Source of the DNA: Arctopsyche grandis
Lineage: Eukaryota > Arthropoda > Insecta > Trichoptera > Hydropsychidae
Direction of reading: 5' to 3'
Assembly: GCF_051622035.1 (NCBI RefSeq)
Contig: NC_135357.1
Coordinates: 32,716,191 to 32,780,190, forward strand
Length of the DNA: 64,000 bases
This document shows positions 32,631 to 43,260 of this stretch, one piece after another (positions within the stretch are counted from its first letter, which is position 1; each line of letters begins with the position of its first letter). The translations under genes were made by a program, and so were the position numbers. The notes below the pieces were generated by a model, which was not told the DNA's origin, ran no database searches, and worked only from the letters and a program-made list of their open reading frames with translations.

Positions 32631-32635
32631 TAGCT

Positions 32636-32762
32636 GATTTGAAAATGTATTGATGAAAGTCGATAGTTGATTTTGAATGTCTATTCAGTTCTTTGACAGC
32701 ATCCCAGTACAATAAACGACGTAAGCAAAATTACTGAAATTTAAATTTAAATGTGAAATGGC
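32636..32762 (-). pseudogene. Serpin exon 2 relic
   Basis: The minus strand matches exon 2 of the array serpins: acceptor TTTCAG, then VILLTSFIVLGCCQR, but with ACG where the others have ATG. A TAG follows at the position of Asp in TTDLD. Nothing else of this copy remains in place. The sequence to its right is a Helitron-like relic. Confidence 0.7.
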
Positions 32763-32765
32763 GAT

Positions 32766-32890
32766 TATTATCGACATATCATCGCATGGGCGATAGGCAT
32801 ATTATGTAATTTATTAAAAAAATAAATAATTAAAAGAAATGTGTCGGTTGGATCCGCACGCGGTTGAATTTTTTTCAAATACCTTTTAAT
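32766..32890 (-). mobile_element. Decayed Helitron-like piece
   Basis: It shares the blocks CATATCATCGCAT, GGCATATTA, AAAAGAAATGTG and CGCACGCGGTT with the Helitron end at 26,379-26,535. The CTAG tip is gone. Confidence 0.45.
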
Positions 32891-34990
32891 TATATTTATA
32901 TTAAATTGTTTAACATGAAAATAAAAAAGGTGAAAACAAACCTTAATGCAAACAATATAACCAATAGAAAAATTTATTAATTAAATAGATTTTCAATAGA
33001 TGGCAGTAAATTCTCTGCTAAGAGGAAACATTGGTAGCAAATAATATATATATAAAAGTTTTTTTCTTGTATTATTGTATTTGTATATACTTTTTGGCAG
33101 TGGTTTAGCTGTGACGTACATACATACATATGGATTATGTACATAATCCAAATGACTATTATAGTACGGCGATCGTCATCTCAGACAGACAGACACACAT
33201 AAAGAATAGCCATATTATATACATGATAATATCACATAGTGTGTTTTTGGACTTTTACCTTTGCCTTTTACCTTGGCTTTTAAATATTGTAAATTGTGAA
33301 GTTTGAATTCGAACAGGATTGAGAGACAATCTATGAATTAAATTAAAGCTGTGGAAAATGATATAGCTGTAGCTCTACGTTTGTACAATCATATAAATTC
33401 ATAATTCATAATAATAATTAAAATAAAAATTTTCATCCAAGCAGTGCTTTAATTAAAATACTTATATAACTTTATTAAATGATTATAAAAGACTTGTATG
33501 AATTTATTTCCACTGCTTATGAATACTATGAATAACACATTTTAGTTGTTTCATTAGTTTATTTATTGCTTAGTGAGCCAAACATATGTAATTGATTTTT
33601 AATAAATACATACATATGCATAATCGTACTTAATTGCATAGATAAAACCATTTGTAACATACTGAAATTTATTGTAAAATAAATATTGATAAAGCACATC
33701 TGGTGTGATCGCAAAATGGTTTACATTTGCTAAAATTAAAACCATTATTCCACGACGTAATGTTTAGTCTGGTGAAAGTTAAATATTACTTATGAAGTTA
33801 AATATTAAATATGAAAGTTAAATATATACTTGTTTCTAAATTAAAATGCTTAAAATGCACTTTTCATAGTAAATAATTACATGAAATACCCGAGGAGAAA
33901 AATTTTCATAATTAATCTACGAAATGCAAGACATTTAAATTTATCACTTCATAAAATAAATACATACATACTATATGATATGCATGACAGTTTGTTTCAG
34001 CGCATTGAAAACGTGGCTTGAAGCGCTGAACGAGTCCATTGACCTCCTGCATCACGTGTCCGTTCACGAACGGAATCCTAAACACGTATGTGATTTTTGA
34101 AACAAATAGGGCCGAGTATTTGTGTGTATGTGTATGTGTCACCCATGACTCGGGCCAACGAATCCCCCCTCCCCCACTTCCACGATACCTCGCGTCTCGA
34201 ATACTTGGCTCTGATTGGTTGTGTGTCCACGCGTATGCCACACACATAGTCACATATCCACATCTCTACATCTCTTTTTATATGTATTACTGTATTATTA
34301 CATATATATTTCATTTTACATATACTAATGAAATCTTTATTTTCTTCATGAGGACATTTCATTTTACAACTAACTTGAGAAAAATATCAAAAATACGTCT
34401 TAGTTGTTTCATCAGTTTATTTATTATCAAGTGAATAAAATACTTAAATATAATATTAATTTTAATAAAAACCTATTATGTGCATATATAATATAACAGT
34501 GGCGTGTTGTGAGTTTTAAAACAGGGGACAAAATAGGTATGGACAAAAATATATATATTTTTAAATTACAATAGTCTTGAAGTGATGAGTGTAATTTTTC
34601 ATTTTTGTGCTAACAGAAATATCCTTAGCGGCCTACCATTCTCAATAACATCTTGTATGTCTTCAAAAGTTAATCTTCTGAATGATTTTTCGAACAATCG
34701 ATCGAGAATGCAACATTCCAAGGCCTCGTCATTTGTATCTGCGCGGTCCACACTGATTTGTTTGAGGTTATTATTTCATGAGCCAAGAACCTTGCCATAT
34801 GTATTTGTAATCAAGATTTTTTATTTTAACAAAAAAAAAAAATTAGCATGATGTTTGTTAGACAAATTAGAATATTCGTAGTGAACATTCCATAAATGCA
34901 TGAAGAGAAGAGTAAATTAAAAAATGTTTTATCTTCGACGGCACGCCCATATTTAATATATTATGTAACAATTCACCAGTACCATGTAGG
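32891..34990. other. Non-coding, repeat-derived stretch
   Basis: Contains TACATACATA runs (about 33,115), a GACAGACAGACACACA patch (about 33,185) and a serpin-spacer-like segment (33,540-33,620, TTTATTTATTGCTTAGTGAGCC). A minus-strand open stretch near 34,010-34,110 (YVFRIPFVNGHVMQEVNGLV) is not recognised. At 34,498 CAGTGGCGTGTTGTGAG resembles a hAT tip. The minus strand just inside it (34,740-34,600) reads NDEALECCILDRLFEKSFRR, probably a transposase relic. No host gene was found. Confidence 0.4.
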
Positions 34991-35217
34991 GAACAGAATT
35001 AAGAATATTGAGTCCGTGCAAGCGACAAACGTAGCGAACCATACCATAACAATCCACTACCCCTATATCAGGTAGAGCCGATTTCGGTTTCTAAACTTCG
35101 CTAATCCGAGTGAACAATGTCAATATGGACAACGATTTTAATTTATTGTAATTGAATTGATGATATTTTTAAATTTTAGGTAAAAGATCTTAGGGAACTA
35201 GCCCAGTACCTCTAGTC

Positions 35218-36840
35218 CAGTGGTTCTCAGGCGAAATTTTACCGTGGCCGCACAGGTGATAATAGTAGTCCCATGGAAATGTCTGGTGGCCGCACCAAAT
35301 TTAATCAAATAAATTAAAGTTACAAAAAAATGGATCAATTTATTCATAAAATAAAATAAATTTTAACATTTTGGTATCCATTTATTTAATAATAATGTAA
35401 TGGAAATTGCTCATTACTCCTATCTTCCAGTGCAAGCCGCATTGCTGCTTCTAAGTTTGCGTCTGTCAGCTGGTTTCTAAATTTATTTTTAATTAAGTGC
35501 ATTACACTGAATGATCTTTCGCAATATACGGTAGTGGGAAAAATAGACAATATTAATAAAACAATTGTTGCCAAACATTAAAGTATAATGTATAGAATAG
35601 TCATTCCTAACAAAAGTATCGCTTAAAAGCGAGCCATCGAAGAGAGAGACGGAAAGTCAGAAGAGAGACAAAAGAGTGAGGAAAAAAAATTCGTGGAAGT
35701 GATCGTCCCTTACAACAACTGGACAAAACAGCTGAAATCTCCGGGCACACGGATTTTTTGTGGCAACATTTTTAGGGGCTGAGAGCAATTCTATGGATAC
35801 TACTTCAATGACTACCACACAATTTCACTAGTAGAGCCTATTTCAAAGAGATCCTATTGCTACAGAGCTCAACAAACAACTGAGCAAAACAGCCGAAATC
35901 TCCGTCTGCACGGAGTTTTTGTAGCAACATTTTTGGAAGCTGAGAGCGCTTCTACCCATTCTACTTCAATGTTGCCAAATCTTTATATTGGTTTCATTGT
36001 CAACGTATGTATGTTTCCGACCAAAATTTTTTAACCGAAATATTATTAAAATGGTTATTAAGTACTTGATCGTAACTAATTTCTAATAATGCATATTTTA
36101 CGTTAGCCCAGCTAATTAATCTCAATACTGAAAATGATTTTAATCTATTTTGTAGTACTAGGAAATTTTCATTTTTCATCATAATAAAAGGGAAAGATAC
36201 ATAAAGAAACGGTTTTAAAAAAATTCAATTCTTCGAACCTTTTATCAAGTTCCAGATTCAGAGATTTAAGACACTCTATTATTTTAAGTTTTAATTTTAA
36301 TTTTGAAGTTGTTTCTGTCATATTATCTATGAAATCACTAACAGAAGATAAAATTGAAAAATTGACATTTTCAACTTCTGTCACAAGGCTTTTCGCTATA
36401 TTTTTTAGTTTGTCAATGATGAGCATGGTTTCTATTATTGTTAAGTTACTTTTTTGTAGTTGTTTATTAATCGAACTAATGTGCGGCAAAAAATCCTTTA
36501 GGAATAAAATCGAGCCTTTTATATAATTACTTTGAAGCTTTTCACTTAAATCTTTATGATTTACGGCCAAAGCAGATATAACATAATCATTTCATTCACA
36601 AAGACGTTGTACACTGTTATCAAAACTTAGCCATCTAATATGATTGTAATTGAGCAATATATTGTGTTTTTCACCGTTGATTTCTTATATAGAACTAAAC
36701 GTGTTCGACAATTTACCACTGGTATTAATTGCATTTAACTCCACATCTTCCATGCATTTAATAACAGATTTACTAACTAGCACTTCTTGATGCACAATTC
36801 AATGCATACGAAATATTTCGTTTTCGGTTACAAATTTGAA
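35218..36840 (-). pseudogene. hAT-family transposase relic (DUF4371/ZBED-like)
   Basis: Read on the minus strand, the pieces come in the expected order. VHQEVLVSKSVIKCMEDVEL is near 36,790. IRWLSFDNSVQRLCE is the RWLS block. A helical region follows (LKDFLPHISSINKQLQKSNL, 36,570-36,169). The C-terminal dimerisation domain is FPTTVYCERSFSVMHLIKNK then NQLTDANLEAAMRLAL (35,574-35,386). Several stops and a tandem-repeat insertion break it. The 3' tip near 35,219 reads CAGTGGTTCTCA, a common hAT end. The 5' part is missing. It interrupts the spacer where another serpin copy would be expected. Confidence 0.7.
35716..35985. repeat. 157-bp tandem duplication inside the hAT relic
   Basis: The block CAACAACTGGACAAAACAGC to CTACTTCAATG (from 35,716) is repeated from 35,873 with about ten substitutions. 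It splits the transposase relic. Its source is unknown. Confidence 0.7.
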
Positions 36841-36851
36841 AGTTTGAAAAG

Positions 36852-37374
36852 TTAAGAGGGCTGGACAGCAGCGCCTTGTCCTTACAAACTTACTATACTT
36901 CTCCCTTCCTCAATTATGGCAATAGAGAAATTATTTTTTAAAATGCTATGGATATCCACCATTGGGGTGCATCTATCGCTTTATTTTTTTGATTAATTAT
37001 TTTTAATAGGAGCTAGGAGCCGCCAAACATCTATAAAATCGCCTCTTTTTTACACCCACGAAACGAGTCCAGCGTTCTTGTTTAACGGTCGATTTAAAAA
37101 AAAATACGCCGATAGATGCACAGAAAGTATCTTTCTCAAACCGATGATGAAATTTTTTTAAAAATTGGTCCAGTTTTGGAGCAGAAACAATACGAAACCT
37201 CGATTTTGTCAATTTAAAATACGTTTTATCTGGTCGAAGCGCAACTGTCGCATTCACTCAATATATATATTGATATATATTGTCGCATTCACTCAATATA
37301 TACATACACTCAATATATATATCGAAGAAAGGAACGGTAACAAAATTAAGGTTTCGGGTGTACAGCCCTCTTAA
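36852..37374. mobile_element. piggyBac-like MITE in spacer block D (copy 1)
   Basis: TTAA lies at 36852-36855 and 37371-37374, with the inverted tips GAGGGCTGGACAGC and GTACAGCCCTC inside. The matching spacers at 47,259 and 57,893 read GAAAAGTTCACAGTCG with no insert, which shows the empty site. The minus strand is open for 84 codons (37,257-37,003) but the peptide is not recognised. Confidence 0.8.
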
Positions 37375-38029
37375 CAGTCGATTACCTAACCGGAAACGAC
37401 CTTTTTTCCGTTATGCACAAGCAAAATTGACTGTTAGCCGTTAAATGTGTCTGCAGTCTGCACTCAGAATCATCTTTCCAAGTAAAACTCAAAGAGAAGC
37501 TTGATAAAAAAATAGATGTAGATTTATACCAAATATTAATTGATATAATTCATTAATTACATATTATCTAAATATTTGAAATTAATCAATTCACTAATTA
37601 ATTTAAAATATTAATATTTTCAAGTATTTTATAGAAGTGTACATATTTGCATGTTTTAATGCTTCTAAAGGTTATTTTATATATGGTACGATTTTATGTA
37701 TTTAAAATTTAATTTATTTTAGTTTGGAGATTTTAAAATTTTAAGCATTTTGGAAAACTGCGAACACTTACTTGAAAAGTGTCAAAATTTTAAATTAGAA
37801 ACGTAAAAAAATCAAATTATACTATTGAATCAAATTTAACAGGTATTGGATTTATACAAATAATCATATGAAATATTATAACATTCAAGTAAGAAAAAAT
37901 TAGAAATTATATATATTTATTTTAATTTAAATTTAAATTTTCACTTAATAGTGCCTTGGACGAATAAAAATATAAACATATAAATTGAAAAAAAAAAATA
38001 AGAAATATATAATAATATATGTATGTATA

Positions 38030-38245
38030 TTAAAAAAAGTAAAAAATATATAAATTGAAGAAGTTTTTGGTAACTCTTCGTTTCCAAATTGGGGTGACAA
38101 CACTGGTCATTGCCCATAATCGTGCAATTTGCGGCAATAACTGTGATGTTAGGGTATTTTCTTTAAATGCGAAAGGGCCATATGCATCATTCAAGGTTTC
38201 AATTCCAGCTTCTATGGCTGAGATATTGTGTGTATTATGTTTCAT
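38030..38245 (-). other. Conserved spacer reading frame (copy 1), function unknown
   Basis: The minus strand reads MKHNTHNISAIEAGIETLND, then AYGPFAFKENTLTSQLLPQI and ARLWAMTSVVTPIWKRR. Copies occur in the other serpin spacers: identical at 49,753-49,968, diverged at 58,477-58,830 and internally deleted at 42,519-42,667. The opposite strand is also open over most of the same stretch. It may be a relic exon carried by the array duplications. I do not recognise a family. Confidence 0.3.
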
Positions 38246-38816
38246 TTTACATATATGTATTATACTGGACCGTATCTAATTTTGATTTTCTGAAAAGGGG
38301 CACTTTTTTCTTATTAACTCGGGAACAGTATAGAAAAATGCGTTTTTGTTTTTTCAACAGTTTATTTATTATCAAGTGAACCAAACACATGTATGTAATT
38401 GATTTTTTTTTAATTCTATATTTATTATGTATGTGCACAAATGAATTAGTATACATATTTGCGAATGTTCAATTGAATCCTGTGTTTACAAATTGCATAT
38501 TTGTATTGCCCTATTTACGTACATAAATACATCTGTTCCAATCGTAAAATAATTTAAATTTATTACAAGGCTTTTTATTGACATTAACGATTAATTACAA
38601 GATGTAAGGTACATATAATGTCAGTTGAAAGTTAAATTTACGTACTTTTTGAAAAAATTATTATATAAACTTATGTTTTTGATTATAAAACAAAACATTT
38701 TTTCATCAAATAATTATATAAGCACGCGAAGAACATGAACAAAATTAATCCACGGAATGCAAAATATATGAATATATCAATTTAAATATAAAGTTGGCTG
38801 TGTAAAGTAAATATTT

Positions 38817-41505
38817 TTATAGAAAACGTTTTGTATATTTTCGAGTAGCTCTTGGATTGGGTGTACGTGTTTTACGTGGCCTAGGTTTCGGCGTAGGATA
38901 AATTACATTTATTGGCTTAGGAGTAACCACTTCCATCGGTTTTTTGTCGATTATGATTCTATTTTCAGTGCTAACTCCGAATCGTCCCATAAATAATATA
39001 TCGCCAGTCGACGTCTTTATAAAGTACAAAAATGGATGGTCAGCATTAAACCTCTTCGGTTCTTCAACATCGATAACAGAAGTTATTCCAGATCCTCCAA
39101 TAGCTATAACAAAATTTGAATTTAGATTAATAAACTGCTAAAAATAAATCTTAACGTAGAGCTCGTTCCGTTTTCAAAGGCCCATCTCCAGGGACGTCAT
39201 ATATCAGCCTTTTCTTGGGGGTGGGGGGGGGGGGGCAGACAAAAAATTATCTAATTAAATTTTTTTGTAATGAAAATGTTGTAATAAAAGCGAATGTATA
39301 TCTTACGGTGAAACTATTATGAAGCGAGTATACCCTTTTTGTATTGCTGGAGATTTTTGTACCAAATCTAGATAGGCTTTCGGATTCTCATTTACATATT
39401 TTAGCATTATTTAGAAACTACTTTAAATAAGTTTACAATTATAATTACATTTTTTTCAGTTAATAGATATATGTATTATGTACTATTTTTTTTATATTTT
39501 GTAAATAAAAAAATATATTTTTTTATTAATAAAAAATATATTAAATTGAAAAAAAAATGTTTTTTTTACATGTGTCCGAGAATTCCGGGAATCCCGTGAT
39601 CCGTTCCGTGCCCCGGGAATTGAAAAAGTCCGGGTATGCAAAAACCCTAGTAGTGGTAGAGGTAGTTAACTACCTACTCTTAGCACAAAATGGTCATTGG
39701 TCGATGTGTCGGGAGATCTTTTTGGCTGTTGTATACAGCTTGTTCATTGGTCGAGACTTTTTGGAGCGAATTGATCCAGATGGTCCATGAGCATAAATTA
39801 CCTAATCTCTACATAACAATATCTTACACAATTGGAAAGATCTCCACTACATTTTTTGGATATTTTTTGCTCACCTGTGACAGCTGCAGCTTCTGCTCCT
39901 TCTTCATTCACTTCAATGAAAGCTTTCTGAATGACAAAAGTTACGTAAATTTGTTCATCAGATTTAAGTAATCCCAATAAATTTGCACTTTTCGGAGAGA
40001 ACATCGACGTCATACCCAACTGATTTAAAAAAAATAATGTTTAAAATAAAATCAATAGCAATTCAAGTATTGTATACATTTTTTTTTACAAACACCTTTT
40101 GCAATATTGGATTTAGTTTCATCGTGGTTTCAATTTTGAATTTTGGAATGCTAACTGAAAGTTCGTTTGGGAGCAGTTCATCAAATACTGTCTGTTTCAA
40201 ATTTGAATTCATGACGTTTTTCTCCAAATTTGCCAATCCGTCGATTTGATTAGGTAGAATTATAACCATAGACACATTTCGTTTCTCATATTGCATTTCT
40301 AGAGCCTAAGAATAAAACAAATATTATGAACCAAACATGCTATAAGTGCATATAAATCAAAATTTCATATTTTACTCCAGACTTTTTATTTATATAATAG
40401 ATAACCTGTGCATCCCATTGTGGAAGATCTGCGTATTTAAACGAATCAACTTTGTTCATCATATCGACTTCAAATGCTTTACTAGAACTCAAACTGAATT
40501 CGCTTTTGATTGTTTTTGCAGCATCAAATTTTAATTCCCACGTTCCCTATAGAAATGACTGTTAATTTATTATAATCACTCAGATAAAAAAAATAACGGA
40601 AATAACCCCAAAAGTCATTTTACCTTAAAGTAAATGGCGTTTATGAGAATTAAGCGTGTAGATTCATTAAGTAAATCTTGGGAAATTATATTTTTAATTT
40701 TACTGTTTGTTTTCTCCTCAACCTGTATAAATAAGAAAACACATATAATGCACTCAATTAAATTAATAAAATGAGAAAAAGTTCTGAATACGAACCCAAG
40801 TGTTTATTATAGCAGCAGCTTCCTCACTTAAAGCGAATTCGATATTTTCTATATCAGATGAAAATGAATCGACTGCCGAGCTTCTAAAATCTTCGTTCAG
40901 AACGAGATTTTTTTTGACGTAGAGTTTATTGGCAATATTTAGTGTGACGCCTTGAATATTGTTTAAACGATTCATGGCAGATTTAAAAGCTGATTTTGTC
41001 TACAAGTAATACTACACATAAAAGAAATTCATTTCTCATCAAGAAGATATCAAGTCATCAAGAAGATATTATTGTCGTACAAAATCTGAGTTCGGTAAGT
41101 GAAGAGCAGTGTTGATCTCATCTAAAGTCTTTCCTCCAGCTCCCAATGACAATAGAGCAAGAGCAAAATGTGCAGACATTCCTGACATTATCAAATCATC
41201 AGATGGTTGAGCCTCAGCTACTTCCTAGTCATCAAATGTTGTTCAATATATTACTTAACATGTATAAATTTATACTTCTGAAATATTAGTGGAAAATATA
41301 TAAATTATTTAAGTACTGTATAAAACTGATTCGAAAATTTATTGCTGGAACTCAAAAGTTGAATGTCTAGATCAGTTGTTTGACAGCATCCAAGTATAAT
41401 AAACGACATCAGCACAATTACTGAAATCGAAATTTTAATTTATAATAATGGAAAATTTTGTATAATACAGTGTGTGTGTATTTTATTCTATTTGTTACCT
41501 CTCAT
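38817..41505 (-). pseudogene. Serpin S1, nine exons, frameshift in the reactive-loop exon
   Basis: Serpins are secreted suicide inhibitors of serine proteases. Exons: 41505-41499, 41420-41317, 41224-41081, 40999-40796, 40722-40624, 40546-40406, 40305-40096, 40019-39875 and 39104-38817. Exons 1-2 give the signal peptide ([15 protein letters not shown]). Exon 6 has GTWELKF. Exon 8 ends with the inhibitory hinge [11 protein letters not shown]. In exon 9 the frame set by the hinge reads AIGGSGITSVIDVEETEEV and meets TAA at 39048-39046, giving about 370 residues. The conserved [17 protein letters not shown] follows in another frame, so a net one-base change disables it. The exon 3 donor is weak (GTACGA). 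Expected P1 is near Ile. An assembly error at one base would restore it. Confidence 0.8.
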
Positions 41506-41605
41506 GGTTGGTTTTAAAGATTGTGACTTGGGATGTTTAAAATCGATAACACCTGGCAATATTTCAATTGCCATATTTTGATGTGTCAACGTTGAGAGTC
41601 GAACA

Positions 41606-41642
41606 GAAAATGACAATTAATCGGCGAAAAGTGTGATTTATA
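41606..41642 (-). promoter_or_regulatory. Core promoter of serpin S1
   Basis: On the minus strand TATAAAT (41642-41636) is followed about 25 bases later by an initiator-like TCATTTTC (41613-41606). The start codon lies 100 bases further down. The same pair occurs at S2 and S3. Confidence 0.6.
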
Positions 41643-42017
41643 CGAGTTTTGTTGTTTACAGTGCAAATTTCGGAATTATATTTATATTAAAACTAGTGTA
41701 GGGCCCGTTGATTTCAACGGGTGGTTTCGAAAAGAAATTGAAACTCGAATAAAAATAAAGTTAAAGATATGGAATCGACTGGTTTCGGAAAGCCAAAGGC
41801 ACAAAAAAATGAAAATTATGAAAAAAATGAAAAATATGAAAATAATGAAAAAAATGAAAAATATGAAGAAAAAAAAAAATTGCTCCCCATACTGGTTGAT
41901 GGTTGATCATAAGAAATCGGAAATCGATTGTCGACGAAAGCCGAAGATACGCGAATGATTGGTTCCCCATACTTCTAAAGGATAATCGAATATTAAGTAA
42001 TTTTAGAGCGTTTTTTC

Positions 42018-42085
42018 TGTCGAGGCCGTAGTCTGATGGCTAGCGACCTTTTCTGGGCAAGGGGGCCTTAGTTCGATTCCGTGAT
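42018..42085 (+). repeat. tRNA-derived (SINE-like) segment
   Basis: GTAGTCTGATGGCTAGCGAC resembles the A box of a tRNA promoter. TTAGTTCGATTCCG, about 43 bases downstream, matches the B box. It lies within the Helitron, and similar B-box pieces sit in the related elements at 26.4 and 32.8 kb. It cannot fold as an intact tRNA as far as I can see. Confidence 0.45.
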
Positions 42086-42435
42086 TTGGAATTAATTTTA
42101 TTTTTCAAATATCGCTAAAATATAAATTAATTTCAACTAAAAATATATATTTAATTGTTTTATATGAAAAGAAAAAAAAATGGTTCAAAACCTCGCTAAA
42201 TAAAATTATTATAATTACGTATTTTTATATGGCGAGAAGGAATATTTCAATTAATGTTTAAAAAAAAAAGGCGAAATGAAGAATTGGATTTGGCGTGATG
42301 CACGTGACCATTAGCTGAATTTAGACCCATATTAAGGCTATTTGGGGTGATCGGTTCGAGTCGCGACAAAGTCGTCTCGTCGAAAAATTAATTTATCGAT
42401 TTTTATCGATTCATTCATTATGTTCGGCGAGAGTA

Positions 42436-42493
42436 AGGACACACACACACCCCCACACATACACACCCCCACCCCCACACACACACACACACA
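42436..42493. repeat. CA-rich microsatellite
   Basis: A run of ACAC units broken by CCCCC blocks within the Helitron-like element. Confidence 0.85.
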
Positions 42494-42518
42494 GATTACT
42501 GTCTTTATATATATGATT

Positions 42519-42667
42519 TGAAAAATTGAAACTCTTTGTTCCCAAATTGGGGTGACACCACTGGTCATTGCCCATGTTCGTGCAATTTGCGGCAATGCAT
42601 CATTCAAGGTTTCAATTCCAGCTTCTATGGCTGAGATATTGTGTGTATTATGTTTCATTTTACACAT
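42519..42667 (-). other. Conserved spacer reading frame, internally deleted copy
   Basis: The minus strand reads MKHNTHNISAIEAGIETLND and then jumps to ALPQIARTWAMTSGVTPIW, lacking about 20 residues relative to the copies at 38.0 and 49.8 kb. Confidence 0.3.
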
Positions 42668-43260
42668 ACGTATTATACTGGACCGTATCTAATTTTGATT
42701 TTCTGAAAAGGGGCAATTTTTTTAATTAACTTGGGAACAGTATAGAAAAATGCGTTTTTGTTTTTTCAACAATTTAATTATTATTTAGTGAACCAAACAT
42801 GTATGTATATAATTGATATTTTTTTATAATTCTATACTAATTATGTATGTACATATTTACACAAATGCATTAGTCCAGTTGCGAATTTTCAATTGAATCC
42901 CGTGTATACAAATTGCATATTTGTATTGCGCTATTTACGTACATACATCTGTTCCAATTGTAAAATTATTTCCATTTATTACAAGGCTTTTTATTCAAAT
43001 TATAACGATAAAATACAAGATGTAACTTACATATAATGTCAATTGAAAGTTGAATTTACGTACTTTTTTAAAAAATAAATGTAATTAATTATAAACTTAC
43101 ATATGATTTTGATTAGAAAACAAAATATTTTTATAGTAAATAATTATGTAAGTACACAAAGAACAGAAAAAAAATTGTATGTAATTAATCAAGGAATGCA
43201 TAATATTTTAATTTATGAATTTAAATATAAAGTTGGCAGTTTAAAGTAAATATTTTTAAT

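Larger units (their letters stand above)
36722..38390. repeat. Spacer block D, first copy
   Basis: This 1.67-kb block recurs at 48,439-50,108 with very few differences: one 6-bp indel near 37,187 and scattered single bases. It carries 115 bp of the hAT relic, the piggyBac-like MITE, 1 kb of serpin spacer and the conserved spacer reading frame. Because it includes hAT sequence, the duplication happened after that insertion. Confidence 0.85.
41693..42516 (-). mobile_element. Helitron-like element, 824 bp
   Basis: On the minus strand it begins TCATATATATAAAGACAG after A and ends with the perfect hairpin CCCGTTGA-AA-TCAACGGG, an 11-base spacer and CTAG followed by T. All four Helitron hallmarks are present. 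Inside are a GAAAAATATGAAAA-type repeat (41,800-41,880), a tRNA-like segment and a CA-rich run. It sits between the S1 promoter and the upstream spacer, and its arrival removed about 1 kb of spacer. Confidence 0.75.

Noticed and set aside
37003-37257. Minus-strand 84-codon frame inside the piggyBac-like MITE
   Set aside because: Not recognised and confined to a non-autonomous element. The second copy (48,720-48,980) differs by a 6-bp indel only because the whole block is duplicated.
38055-38279. Plus-strand 74-codon frame opposite the conserved spacer frame (LRFQIGVTTLVIAHNRAICG)
   Set aside because: It mirrors the minus-strand frame, and no homology or signal favours either strand.
42018-42085. 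A functional tRNA gene
   Set aside because: A- and B-box-like motifs are present, but no complete cloverleaf or acceptor stem can be formed; it fits a SINE-like fossil.
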